Source: CAYNST01 sp964399955
GTDB taxonomy: Bacteria; Pseudomonadota; Gammaproteobacteria; Pseudomonadales; Cellvibrionaceae
DNA: 57,757 nt
Assembly: GCA_964399955.1 (NCBI GenBank)
Contig: CAYNST010000009.1
Coordinates: 1 to 57,757, forward strand
Direction of reading: 5' to 3'
A model generated the notes under the pieces. It was not told where the DNA came from and searched no databases. It saw only the letters and a list, made by a program, of their open reading frames with translations. Position 1 is the stretch's first letter, and every line of letters starts with the position of its first letter. The translations under genes and the position numbers were made by a program. Positions 8,782-17,051 of the stretch are shown here, in pieces.

Positions 8782-9182
8782 TGGAAGCGCTTGATGCAGA
8801 CCGAACGCCTCACTGCACAATGGGGGGTTGTTGAAGTCTGGCCAAGATTCCTGTCATGCTTCCACTTAGGCCGATTGGGGAGTTGCCCGGGCTTTCACTG
8901 CGAACGGAGGTTAACCGAAGCGCCGGATTTGAAATGAGTGTTCGAGTGCTTCAACCAGGCCCATTACAGCGATCCGCAACATCTTGGCATTCAGCTCAAC
9001 ATGCTACAGTGTTTGATCGGTAAAATGCGGGCCGGCCAAGGCGGTCTGGAACGGCTGGCAAGGCTCTTCTGGCCCCGTCAACCTTGGATCAACGGGTAAC
9101 AGCCCGACAAAATTCAGTACGGACGTTGGCGCCGCGTGAAGACGCGGGCGACCAACCGCGTGCAAACCACAGGATAATAAGA

Positions 9183-9875
9183 ATGTTTGACAGTAAGGAA
9201 AAGGTGGACTTTTCCATGGTGATCGCGTCCAGCGTACACGACATGAAAAATTCGATCGGCATGCTGGTAGCCTCCCTGGAGCATTTCATGGAGGAGCACC
9301 CTCCTGAAAATCCGGGGCAGACCAAACATTACAACACCCTGCAGTACGAGGCCTCGCGCATCAATGCCGAGTTGGTACAGCTGCTGACACTCTACCGCAT
9401 GCAAAACAACCACTTACCGCTCAGGTTGGACAAACATTACGTGATCGATGTGCTGGAGGACCAAGTGGCGCGTTACCACACAATGATACAAAACCGCGGC
9501 ATTCATTTGACCCTGAGCTGCGCGGACAATCTGGAGTGGTGCTTTGACGCCGACCTGGTGGGCAGTGTGGTACAGAACGTGTTGGTCAACTGTTCCCGTT
9601 ACACCCGCAGCGAACTGCTGCTGGCGGCCAACATTGAGGACGACCTGCTGTGCATAACTTTGGCGGACGACGGCATAGGTTACCCGCCCCATATGCTTAC
9701 TGCGCCTGCCCATGGGGTGGATGACGCCTCGGTAAGCGGCGGTAACACCCATTTGGGCCTGTACTTTGCCGAGCAGATTGCCGCTCTGCACAAGCAGAAA
9801 AACCGTTTTGGTTATGTCAAGTTGGAAAACGGCAAGCCGCTGGGCGGTGGGTGCTTCAAAATGATTCTGCCCTGA
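9183..9875 (+). CDS. Stand-alone histidine kinase-like ATPase protein
   Basis: The gene encodes 230 aa and is soluble, with no sensor, membrane segment or receiver domain. The N-terminal part has a degenerate H-box (SVHDMKNSIGML, His near residue 20) followed by a dimerisation-like helical pair. The C-terminal half is a HATPase_c domain with an N-box (VVQNVLVNCSRYT), G1 (DDGIGYP) and G2 (GGNTHLGLYFAEQIA). It may phosphorylate a response regulator encoded elsewhere or act as an anti-regulator. The ATG at 9183 follows AGGATAATAAGA; an upstream in-frame start at 9084 adds a stretch with no family features. No partner regulator lies adjacent. Confidence 0.8.
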   Translation: MFDSKEKVDFSMVIASSVHDMKNSIGMLVASLEHFMEEHPPENPGQTKHYNTLQYEASRINAELVQLLTLYRMQNNHLPLRLDKHYVIDVLEDQVARYHTMIQNRGIHLTLSCADNLEWCFDADLVGSVVQNVLVNCSRYTRSELLLAANIEDDLLCITLADDGIGYPPHMLTAPAHGVDDASVSGGNTHLGLYFAEQIAALHKQKNRFGYVKLENGKPLGGGCFKMILP

Positions 9876-9930
9876 ATGTAACTAGCCTGGCCACATTCGT
9901 ATTTGCCGATAGCTGCGCTAAGAGTAGGTC

Positions 9931-9954
9931 CCCATCCTGTCAGCAACAGGATGG
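9931..9954 (+). repeat. 24-bp palindromic repeat, copy 2 (REP-like)
   Basis: CATCCTGT (9933-9940), loop CAGCA, then ACAGGATG (9946-9953) give a perfect 8-bp stem downstream of the kinase-like gene. It is 22/24 identical to the reverse complement of 6449-6472. No T-tract follows this copy. Confidence 0.5.
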
Positions 9955-10048
9955 AGCGGCTGTGCCGGGGCGGCGTTCGCTTGATGATCCGCTTCTTGTA
10001 CTGGCCAGCCTGTGACACTGGCAGTTTGCTGAAGGAAACAACTCTCAT

Positions 10049-11257
10049 ATGCGCGTACTGCCCATTTTTGCCGCAGGATTAAGTTTCAACGCACTCAGTG
10101 TCGGTGTCCAACTGGTTCTGGTGGCTTGGCTTGCCGCGTCAACCTTACAGTTGCCGGCAGGGCAGTTGGGCTGGGTACAGGCTGCGGCCTTATTGCCCAA
10201 CCTGTTGTTGCTGCTTTCCGCCGGCGTCATCGCCGACCGCCTGCACGCCGGTGCCATATTGGTTATGGCCAACGTTGGTCTGGCGCTCTGCCACCTCTTT
10301 GCGCTTTTGTGCTATCTGTCTGGCGCACTCAATCTGGCGACTTTGCTGGTGTATGCCTTCAGCTTGGGGGTGGGCAATGCCTTTGTGCAGACGGCCCGCG
10401 AGAAACTGGTGGCGCAGTTGGGGCACGACGACTTGCAGCGGGTGATTTCACTGGCCGGTATTTGTCAATTTACGGCGCAGGGGGTGGGTATAGGCGCGGC
10501 CAGCTTTACCGATTGGCTTGGGCCACCGGTGCTGTTTGTACTGCAGACCGGTATCTGCCTGCTGGCGGCGGTGACCTACGCCAGCCTGATTCGAAAAGTC
10601 CCGAGCGGAGCGGTTCTGAGCTTGCGAGTGCGCTCGGCAATTTCAGAAGGTTTTCAGGCCGCTTGGCGCGAGGTCCCGGTGCGCCATATCATGCTACTGG
10701 TGGGCTTCAATGGGCTTATGCATCTGGGAATGTTCATGGTGCTCCTGCCTCTGCTGGCCCGCGATGTTATGAATTTTGGCTCACTGGAGTACGGCTTTTT
10801 ACAGCTCTCTTTTGTTTTGGGAACGGTGCTCTCTCACTTGGTGATGTATTACCGGAGTGTGCAGTTCCCCGGGCAGAACATTCTCTTCAGCCTGCTCTAC
10901 ACTGGCGTGATCGGCTTCGGCCTGTCGTCACAACCGACGGTGTTTGGGCTCTTTGCTCTGGTGTTTCTGTGGGGGGTGGTGGCGGGCATCTCGGCCAATC
11001 TCAGCCGTTTGGTGGTGCAGTCTTTGATGCCCAGTGAATTGCGCGGCCGGACCATGTCTATCTATCAGCTTGCCCTGTTTGGCATGGCTCCACTGGGTGC
11101 GCTACTGGCGGGCTATGTGGTGGAGCACGCCAGTCTTTGGTTGGCCTTCCGCGTTATTGCCTACAGCAGTTTTGCGCTCTTCGCCCTGTCTCTGCTCAGC
11201 AAGGGCCTGTGGGGCGTAACGGTCGCCGACAGAGCCGCCCGTCACAGCGAGCCTTGA
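10049..11257 (+). CDS. MFS transporter, 12-helix type
   Basis: The gene encodes 402 aa of alternating hydrophobic segments, consistent with about 12 transmembrane helices in the inner membrane. It resembles the MFS_3/EntS-like group of exporters: an N-terminal AAGLSFNALSVGVQLVLVAW helix, a loop with SAGVIADRLHAG corresponding to the conserved MFS loop 2-3 motif, and a second motif around PSELRGRTMSIYQLALFG in the second half. The substrate cannot be told. The ATG at 10049 follows GAAGGAAAC. Its 3' end overlaps the convergent methyltransferase gene by 16 bp. Confidence 0.87.
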   Translation: MRVLPIFAAGLSFNALSVGVQLVLVAWLAASTLQLPAGQLGWVQAAALLPNLLLLLSAGVIADRLHAGAILVMANVGLALCHLFALLCYLSGALNLATLLVYAFSLGVGNAFVQTAREKLVAQLGHDDLQRVISLAGICQFTAQGVGIGAASFTDWLGPPVLFVLQTGICLLAAVTYASLIRKVPSGAVLSLRVRSAISEGFQAAWREVPVRHIMLLVGFNGLMHLGMFMVLLPLLARDVMNFGSLEYGFLQLSFVLGTVLSHLVMYYRSVQFPGQNILFSLLYTGVIGFGLSSQPTVFGLFALVFLWGVVAGISANLSRLVVQSLMPSELRGRTMSIYQLALFGMAPLGALLAGYVVEHASLWLAFRVIAYSSFALFALSLLSKGLWGVTVADRAARHSEP

Positions 11258-12033
11258 GCCGGTTGCTTGAACAGATTGCGGAAGGCGATCAGGCTTGCGG
11301 CAACACTGACGTTGAGCGATTCAACGCCGTTGCTCATGGGGATACGCAACTGCTCTGTACATTCAGCCTGCACCGTTTCGGACAGCCCGGCAGTTTCATT
11401 GCCCAGCACATAAACGCTGCGCTTGGCGGCGGTGAGCTCGCCGATGGTATTGCGCCCGTGGGCCGCCAGCCCGTAAACCGCCGCCTGTTGATGTTTCAGT
11501 GCCCGCAGCGCAGTACTCAGGTTGTCACAGCGGTAGATGGTAGCGCGGAACAGGGTACCGGCACTGGCCTTGATCACCAATGCGTCAAGTTTTGCGCAGC
11601 CCTTGTCGGGCAGCAGCAACCCGTGCATGGGTGACGCGCAGACACTGCGTATAATCATGCCCAGGTTTTGGGGGTTGGTAATGCCGTCCAGTGCCAGCAG
11701 TTCGAAAGCCTCGGGGGGATTGCTCAGAAGATCGTCCAGAGGCGCCAGGTGTTCACAGCGCACATCCAGCGCCACGCCTTGATCCTGCTTGCCGTTTTTG
11801 GAGATGCGGGCAAGTGCCTGACGCGTGTGGTAGACGGTTTCAATTCCACGTGCGCGAGCCATAGCCTCGATACGACGAATACCTTCGGAGGCGCGGTTGC
11901 TCTCTGCCAGGTGCAGTTTGAAGGCGCTGATGGCGTCATCCTGCAGCGCCTCCATCACCGGGTTGCGCCCGAAAACCGTAATCATACGGGCAAACATTTG
12001 CTTTTTTTGCTGATAGGTATCGGAGGGTTCCAT
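11242..12033 (-). CDS. TrmH/SpoU-family RNA 2'-O-methyltransferase
   Basis: The gene encodes 263 aa. An N-terminal substrate-binding-like domain is followed by a SpoU trefoil-knot domain. All three SpoU motifs are visible: DGITNPQNLGMIIRS (about 127-141), VLGNETAGLS (about 205) and PMSNGVESLNVSVAASLIAF (about 226-245). Such enzymes methylate ribose 2'-OH in tRNA or rRNA from S-adenosylmethionine. Similarity is closest to the TrmH/RlmB group, but the target nucleotide is not assignable here. The start is uncertain: ATGs at codons 13 and 17 are alternatives and none has a strong ribosome site. Its last 16 bp overlap the convergent MFS gene. Confidence 0.9.
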   Translation of the reverse strand: MEPSDTYQQKKQMFARMITVFGRNPVMEALQDDAISAFKLHLAESNRASEGIRRIEAMARARGIETVYHTRQALARISKNGKQDQGVALDVRCEHLAPLDDLLSNPPEAFELLALDGITNPQNLGMIIRSVCASPMHGLLLPDKGCAKLDALVIKASAGTLFRATIYRCDNLSTALRALKHQQAAVYGLAAHGRNTIGELTAAKRSVYVLGNETAGLSETVQAECTEQLRIPMSNGVESLNVSVAASLIAFRNLFKQPAQGSL

Positions 12034-12092
12034 GGGGGACTCGTGGGGCTGGAAGTGATGGGACTGTTGCCGATCCTGTTGTGATCTACTGG

Positions 12093-12869
12093 TTATGAAT
12101 GCTGGCAGAGGCGTGTGTAGGCCTGCACCGCCCGCACAAAACCCATGTCAAGGGCATCCACCGTCAGTGCATGGCCGATGGACACCTCCAATATGTCGGG
12201 GATCTGCAAAAACAGTGTGAGATTTTCCAGGTTCAGGTCGTGCCCCGCGTTCACACCCAGGCCAACTGCGGTAGCCACCCTCGCGGCTTCGCGGTAGCTA
12301 TCCACCAGGGTTGCAAGATTGGGTGCCGACTGCGAAAAGGCCTCGGCGAAGGGCCCGGTGTAAAGCTCGATTCTGTCGGCCCCAACGCGTTCTGCCAACT
12401 TGATCTGCTCCACGTCCGGGTCCATGAACAAGCTCACTCGCACGCCCCAGGCCTTCAACTGCGCAATGATGGGCTGCAGGCGTTGTTTGTCCTGCAGCAG
12501 ATTGAAGCCATGGTCCGAGGTGAGCTGGTCGCTGCTATCCGGCACCAGAGTGCATTGCTGAGGCCGGGTTTGTTCAATCAGCGGCAGGAGCCCAGGGTAG
12601 CCGCCCAGAGGCTTGGCAAAGGGGTTGCCTTCAATGTTGAATTCCGCACCGGGACGGTTTCGAACCAGGGCTGCCAGGTCGTGTACATCCTGAGGACGAA
12701 TGTGGCGCTGATCGGGGCGCGGATGCACAGTCAGCCCCTGTGCGCCTGCCGCCAGTGCCAGCTTCCCGTGTGCCAGCACGCTGGGGTAGTCCCCCAGGCG
12801 GGAGTTGCGCAGCAAAGCAATTTTGTTGAGATTGACAGATAACGCGGTTGTCACGTCCTTGTTCTCCAT
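12093..12869 (-). CDS. pdxJ: Pyridoxine 5'-phosphate synthase PdxJ
   Basis: The gene encodes 258 aa of TIM-barrel protein. PdxJ condenses 1-deoxyxylulose 5-phosphate with 3-amino-2-oxopropyl phosphate to form pyridoxine 5'-phosphate, the last ring-forming step of vitamin B6 synthesis. Typical segments are LSVNLNKIALLRNSR at the N-terminus, GLTVHPRPDQRHI, FNIEGNP, CTLVPDSSDQLTSDHG, VSLFMDPD, ELYTGPFA and the C-terminal phosphate-binding VSIGHALTVDAL. It starts 5 bp after the stop of the upstream cyclophilin gene, so the two are probably co-transcribed. Several homologues are slightly shorter; here the short N-terminal lead is unremarkable. Confidence 0.97.
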   Translation of the reverse strand: MENKDVTTALSVNLNKIALLRNSRLGDYPSVLAHGKLALAAGAQGLTVHPRPDQRHIRPQDVHDLAALVRNRPGAEFNIEGNPFAKPLGGYPGLLPLIEQTRPQQCTLVPDSSDQLTSDHGFNLLQDKQRLQPIIAQLKAWGVRVSLFMDPDVEQIKLAERVGADRIELYTGPFAEAFSQSAPNLATLVDSYREAARVATAVGLGVNAGHDLNLENLTLFLQIPDILEVSIGHALTVDALDMGFVRAVQAYTRLCQHS

Positions 12870-12874
12870 AGCGC

Positions 12875-13480
12875 CTAGGGCGTGCTCTTGACGGTGGCTT
12901 TTTTGATGACGATCGGCTCATTGGGTGCGTTGACAAAAACACCCTTGTGATTGCCTTGTGGCTGAAGCGCCATTTGATCAACCACCTCCATGCCTTTGAC
13001 CACTCGGCCGAAGACGGCGTAGCCTGGTTTGCCGGGTCCGGCATCCAGACTGCGGTTGTCCTGCAAGTTGATGAAAAATTGTGATGTTGCGCTGTGGGGC
13101 GCAGAAGTTCGCGCCATCGACAGGGTTCCGCGCAAATTTTTTACCGACAATTTGGACTCATTGACGATAGGATTGCCTGTCTCTTTCTGGCGAAGGCGCG
13201 CGTCATATCCGCCGGCCTGTACCACAAAGCCCGGCACCACCCGATGAAATATCACACCGTCATAGAAGCCCGACTGCACATACTGCAGAAAGTTGGCCGC
13301 GCTCAGCGGCGCCTCCTCGGCAAATAGCTCTATGTCAATGTCACCCAGTGTGGTTTCAAAGCGTACAGTCTCGGTTTTTATCGCGGCCGGTATGGCTTCT
13401 TCAGGGGGCGTTTGCGCAGTGGCTATCTGGCCTGCAAAGGCTAATAAGAAGCTGAGTAGCAAAGGTCTTGTGATTCGCAT
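12875..13480 (-). CDS. Periplasmic peptidyl-prolyl cis-trans isomerase, cyclophilin type
   Basis: The gene encodes 201 aa. A signal peptide (MRITRPLLLSFLLAFAGQIA, cleavage probably after ATA) precedes a cyclophilin domain with FHRVVPGFVVQAGGYD, LSMARTSAPHSATSQFFINL and YAVFGRVVKGMEVVD. It should catalyse prolyl isomerisation in the periplasm, as PpiA does. The ATG at 13480 is chosen because it gives a clean signal peptide; the frame extends upstream to 13600 with unrelated sequence. It lies directly upstream of pdxJ. A second, cytoplasmic cyclophilin gene (ppiB) lies at 29608-30102. Confidence 0.93.
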   Translation of the reverse strand: MRITRPLLLSFLLAFAGQIATAQTPPEEAIPAAIKTETVRFETTLGDIDIELFAEEAPLSAANFLQYVQSGFYDGVIFHRVVPGFVVQAGGYDARLRQKETGNPIVNESKLSVKNLRGTLSMARTSAPHSATSQFFINLQDNRSLDAGPGKPGYAVFGRVVKGMEVVDQMALQPQGNHKGVFVNAPNEPIVIKKATVKSTP

Positions 13481-13500
13481 GGGTTGTCCTTGTGTCGGGT

Positions 13501-14184
13501 TTAATTGACCCAGTCGGAGTTGCGTTTGGCCGGTTTCAGGGCGGGTAAAACAAGCATGAGCACCATACCGGCAAACAGTAAACCTGCGCCAAAGAGCCAC
13601 TGGCTGACGGTTCGGTCGGCTTTCAGCTGGTCGTTTTCTGCGCGCAGGGAGTCGCGCTCGGTTTGCATCATCTCGTATTTGGCCAGCAGGTCGCGATGGC
13701 GCTCGTTGAGGTTGACGGCGCCGGCAGACAGTACCTTGAGGTTTTTGAGTTCTTCTGCACAGGCTTCTCCCTCGCTTTGTTGCTGGGCGGTAAGGCCGGA
13801 CAGTTCGCCGTGCTCTCGTTTCATTGTTGCCAGCTCTTCTTCGAGAGCGGCAATGCGGTTAGTGGCAGTGGCCAGGCGCGCCTGAGCGTTCTCCAACTGC
13901 ATGCCCGCCGTGGGCTTCGCCGTCAGGTATTGACTGGGAACCCAGCCTTCTGTTCCAGACGCCAGGCGAATCTGCGACCATTCGCCGCCCTCTGATTGGC
14001 TGAGCACCGTAACCGCAGCACCGCTGCGCAGATTGGAGAATATTATCCGATACTGATTGCCCGCGCCCGAACGCACTGGAACATGCACCACATCAGAAAC
14101 ATACTGGGTGGACTGCGCATGGGCCCAGCTACTGCAAACCAGACAAACTGCCAAGACTAAAGCTGCTCTCATAAATAATTCCAT
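13501..14184 (-). CDS. SH3-domain membrane protein (YgiM/TIGR04211-like)
   Basis: The gene encodes 227 aa. It has a signal peptide (to about WAHA), a bacterial SH3 domain (about residues 28-88, with VPVRSGAGNQYRIIFSNLRSG and GTEGWVPSQYL), a long helical coiled-coil region (about 95-195) and one C-terminal transmembrane helix (WLFGAGLLFAGMVLMLVLPAL) followed by a basic tail. That layout matches the E. coli YgiM/TIGR04211 family. The role is not settled; it presumably projects an SH3/coiled coil into the periplasm. A second ATG at 14172 is an equally good start and gives a more standard signal peptide. Confidence 0.85.
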   Translation of the reverse strand: MELFMRAALVLAVCLVCSSWAHAQSTQYVSDVVHVPVRSGAGNQYRIIFSNLRSGAAVTVLSQSEGGEWSQIRLASGTEGWVPSQYLTAKPTAGMQLENAQARLATATNRIAALEEELATMKREHGELSGLTAQQQSEGEACAEELKNLKVLSAGAVNLNERHRDLLAKYEMMQTERDSLRAENDQLKADRTVSQWLFGAGLLFAGMVLMLVLPALKPAKRNSDWVN

Positions 14185-14199
14185 TCGGGAAGCGGGGCG

Positions 14200-14490
14200 C
14201 TAGGGCAGAACTTTGCGAAACGGTTTTACCAGGACCTCAGCGTAAACGCCGGCTGCCACATAGGGATCTGCCTTGGCCCAGGCCTTCGCTTCTTCCAGGG
14301 TTCCGAACTCGGCCACAATCAAACTGCCGCTAAAGCCTTCCTCGGCAATTTCGGAACGCGGGTGTGGCCCGGCCAGCAGCAACCGTCCCGCCGCATTCAG
14401 CGCTTCGAGGCGCGCCAGATGCTGTGGGCGTGCCGACTGGCGCAGGGGCAGGCTATCAAGTACATCTTCACTGATAATGGCGTATAACAT
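14200..14490 (-). CDS. YciI family protein
   Basis: The gene encodes 96 aa. It is a small ferredoxin-like fold protein of the YciI family, with N-terminal LYAIISEDVLDSLPLRQSAR, a central AGRLLLAGPHPRS and FGTLEEAKAWAKADPYVAAGVY. Members carry a conserved His/Asp pair thought to be catalytic; the substrate is unknown. A conserved His is visible in the QHLARLEAL helix (about residue 24) and Asp in ADPY. It lies between the VC0807-like and SH3-domain genes on the same strand with short spacers, so it is likely part of one transcript. Confidence 0.9.
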   Translation of the reverse strand: MLYAIISEDVLDSLPLRQSARPQHLARLEALNAAGRLLLAGPHPRSEIAEEGFSGSLIVAEFGTLEEAKAWAKADPYVAAGVYAEVLVKPFRKVLP

Positions 14491-14501
14491 GATGGGTATC
14501 T

Positions 14502-15236
14502 TTATTGTTGTTCGGGTTTTTTGTCCGGCTCAATCAGCAATTCATCCCAGGGCAGATGCGTAAGCCGGGTTATGTTGCGGAAAAGGTAGTATAGAGCAGC
14601 CATCATCACAAGTACGGAAGGTATGGTTATAACGGGAAAACTCAGCGCCGTCATCCTGCCCAGCTCGGCATTGTACTCCGCCGAGCCAGGCGGACTTACC
14701 AGCACTAGCTTTGCCAGTACATAGTTGAGGATAGCCGACAGGAAAAAAGAGGCTGCAAGCATGCAGGAGGCGTAGCGCAAGGTGTTCTCGAAGGCGGCGA
14801 CATTGTTGGTCTCTTCCAGCGCTTGATGAACCTTGTCTACCTGCATGATCTTGTCGTTGTACAGAAAGGTGCGCACCAGCGGGAAGCGGGTCCACAGTGA
14901 GCCGAGAGTGGCCAATCCGAGCAGTGCGGGAATGGTGGCCTCCTTGATGGCCATGTACTCCGGGGGTAACTTCAACAAGCTGATGCCTCCGGTGAGGATT
15001 ACACTGATCACCCCCAGGGCGGAAAACAAATTTACCTTGCGAGTGATCGAAAACGAGTACAACCCATAGCCAATAGGGAAGGCCAGCGCCACCAGCAGGC
15101 CCCAGGTCGGACCCAGGTAATCTTCATTGCTGCCTTTGGTCAAAATGACAGTTGGCACGACAATGTTCAGCAGGATGTTGAACAGCATACTTTCTTTGTA
15201 AGGTTTGGGAGCTGGATCGGGATTCGTTGCTGTCAT
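14502..15236 (-). CDS. VC0807-like inner-membrane protein
   Basis: The gene encodes 244 aa with about six transmembrane segments. It resembles the VC0807 family of conserved gammaproteobacterial membrane proteins, which is distantly like intracellular septation protein A. Recognisable parts are MLFNILLNIVVPTVILTKGS, LVALAFPIGYGLYSF and a late FPVITIPSVLVMMAALYYLF helix. The start at 15236 is supported by an AACAGGA site immediately upstream on the minus strand; the longer frame reaching 15542 has no such support. Function is unknown. It is divergent from the PHP phosphoesterase gene and adjacent to yciI, an order seen in related bacteria. Confidence 0.82.
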   Translation of the reverse strand: MTATNPDPAPKPYKESMLFNILLNIVVPTVILTKGSNEDYLGPTWGLLVALAFPIGYGLYSFSITRKVNLFSALGVISVILTGGISLLKLPPEYMAIKEATIPALLGLATLGSLWTRFPLVRTFLYNDKIMQVDKVHQALEETNNVAAFENTLRYASCMLAASFFLSAILNYVLAKLVLVSPPGSAEYNAELGRMTALSFPVITIPSVLVMMAALYYLFRNITRLTHLPWDELLIEPDKKPEQQ

Positions 15237-15439
15237 TCCTGTTCTCTTTGCTGTGATGGTGGCTGCAAGGCTACAATGCCCGTGCGGTTGGCCCGCCCTG
15301 AGTTGGCGGCGAGCGTGGTGGCAGAGCCAAGGTCTGCTGCCAATTGCCCCTGTGCAACGGCGCAGCGCCGCTGACTTGAGTAGCAAGTAAGATGCGTCCA
15401 GCAGGTTCTGTACGCCTGCAATCATTCCCAGAGGTGGCT

Positions 15440-16276
15440 TTGATATACGATCTGCACGCCCATAGTAACGCTTCGGACGGTATTTTAAGCCCTCAGGCTC
15501 TGGTGTCGAGAGCAAAAGACAACGGAGTGGACGTCCTGGCATTGACAGACCATGACACTATAGCCGGAATCGGCGCGGCCAGAGAGGCTGCGGAGGCTTG
15601 TGGTGTGCAGTTGATCAATGGCATAGAGCTGTCCGCGCAATGGGCCGGCCGCGGCATTCACGTAGTGGGTTTGAACATTGACTGCTGTCGGCAAGACCTG
15701 ATTGATGCGGTTGATCGGCAGCAGGGTGCACGTCTGGAGCGTGCGCATTTGATTGGTGAGCGGCTGGCCCGGGCCGGTGTGCGAGGGGCCTTCGAAGGCG
15801 CGCAGGCGCATGCCGAGGATTCCAACATCGGTCGGCCGCACTTTGCCAAATTTTTGGTGGAGGCGGGTTACGTCAATAATTTCCAGGCGGCCTTCAAGAC
15901 CTACCTGGGTGCCGGCAAGGTGGGTGACGTCAAGCAGTTGTGGCCAGGCGTGGAAGAAGTCGTCGGCACCATCACCGCCGCCGGCGGCGTGGCCGTCCTG
16001 GCGCACCCGCTGAAATACACCATGACGCGCTCCCGGCTTTGTGCACTTCTACAGGAGTTTCGCAGCAGTGGAGGCCGGGCCATGGAGGTTATCTCCGGCA
16101 GTCAGACACTCCAGGACACACAGAACATGGCTATAATTGCGCGCCAATTTGGGCTCTATGCGTCGATTGGCAGTGATTTTCACGCACCGGATCAGCCCTG
16201 GCATGACCTGGGTCGGGCGTCTCACCTGCCGGACGGCTGTGAGCCGGTCTGGCAGTGCTGGGACTCGGCCGCCTAA
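15440..16276 (+). CDS. rnm: PHP-domain phosphoesterase (RNase RNM/YciV-like)
   Basis: The gene encodes about 278 aa with the PHP metal-binding motifs YDLHAHSNASDG, LALTDHDTIAG, GIELSAQWAGRGIHVVG, AVLAHPLKY and IGSDFHAP. This is the YciV/TrpH group, whose E. coli member is reported to be a 5'-3' exonuclease maturing rRNA 5' ends. The start is uncertain: TTG at 15440 and GTG at 15434 both follow CAGAGG, and no ATG fits near the conserved IYDLHAHS. It heads a plus-strand run with yciO, scpA, scpB and rluB, which is a conserved order in Pseudomonas-like genomes. Confidence 0.88.
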   Translation: MIYDLHAHSNASDGILSPQALVSRAKDNGVDVLALTDHDTIAGIGAAREAAEACGVQLINGIELSAQWAGRGIHVVGLNIDCCRQDLIDAVDRQQGARLERAHLIGERLARAGVRGAFEGAQAHAEDSNIGRPHFAKFLVEAGYVNNFQAAFKTYLGAGKVGDVKQLWPGVEEVVGTITAAGGVAVLAHPLKYTMTRSRLCALLQEFRSSGGRAMEVISGSQTLQDTQNMAIIARQFGLYASIGSDFHAPDQPWHDLGRASHLPDGCEPVWQCWDSAA

Positions 16277-16350
16277 GGGGTGGCACGGGGCAGGTTACAT
16301 CGGTATTCGGAACGTTTATTGGCAGAAACAGCAGTTGGAAAGGACAATTC

Positions 16351-16968
16351 GTGGCGCAATTTCTTACTATACACCCGAAAAACCCACAGACGCGCCTGAT
16401 CGACCAGGTGGTAGAGGTACTCAAGCGCGGCGGACTCATCGTCTACCCCACCGACTCCGCCTACGCTTTGGGCTGTCATGTTGGCGACAAAATGGCGCTG
16501 GATCGCATTCGCGCGTTGCGCCAGCTGGACAAACAACACAATTTCACCTTGATGTGCCGCGACCTCTCCGAGCTTGCAACCTACGCCAAGGTGGACAACG
16601 CGGCCTTCCGTTTGCTTAAAAGCCATACGCCTGGCCCCTATACCTTCATCCTCAACGCCACCAGTGAAGTTCCGCGACGCCTGATGCACCCGAAGCGCAA
16701 AACCATAGGTTTGCGGGTGCCGGACAACGCCATTGCCCTGGCCATCATGGAGCGTCTGAATGAACCCCTTATGACGTCATCGCTGATCATGCCGGGCGAT
16801 ACACTGCCCTTGACTGATCCGTACGAAATTCGCGATCTGCTGGAACACCAGGTGGAGGCCGTGATTGACGGGGGGTTCTGTGGCCTGGAGGCGACCAGCG
16901 TGATCGACTTGACCGAAGCATCACCCAATGTGGTGCGAGAGGGCTGTGGCTCGGTCAGCGGATTTTGA
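16351..16968 (+). CDS. yciO: YciO/Sua5/YrdC-family protein
   Basis: The gene encodes 205 aa, as in E. coli YciO (206). It has the YrdC fold with the nucleotide-binding segment GGLIVYPTDSAYALGC (about 26-41), the KxR-like residues, TPGPYTFIL and KTIGLRVPDN. It is related to the L-threonylcarbamoyl-AMP synthases for tRNA t6A, but YciO-type members lack a clear role in t6A, so a threonylcarbamoyl-type activity is inference. The GTG start at 16351 follows GGAAAGGAC. A longer upstream frame has no coding character. Confidence 0.9.
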   Translation: MAQFLTIHPKNPQTRLIDQVVEVLKRGGLIVYPTDSAYALGCHVGDKMALDRIRALRQLDKQHNFTLMCRDLSELATYAKVDNAAFRLLKSHTPGPYTFILNATSEVPRRLMHPKRKTIGLRVPDNAIALAIMERLNEPLMTSSLIMPGDTLPLTDPYEIRDLLEHQVEAVIDGGFCGLEATSVIDLTEASPNVVREGCGSVSGF

Positions 16969-17051
16969 TGACGCTGGTCCGCCTCCCGGCGTAAACGCTA
17001 TAATCTGCGGTTTTGGGTGTGCAATCCAAAACCCCAGTTGAGGAAACCCGT

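Larger units (their letters stand above)
8261..9182. other. Gene-poor region interrupted by a scaffold gap
   Basis: About 920 bp without a convincing gene on either strand. It contains a 100-N gap, the 55-bp duplicated contig ends around it, a C7 run near 8550, and a 7-bp stem-loop (AAGGCAA at 8419-8425 with TTGCCTT at 8433-8439). Short open frames across the gap are artefacts of the N run. The upstream part should hold the cmoA promoter and the last ~100 bp the promoter of the kinase-like gene. Confidence 0.5.

Noticed and set aside
8244..8937. Several open frames running across the first N gap
   Set aside because: They are held open only by the undetermined bases and by the duplicated contig ends.
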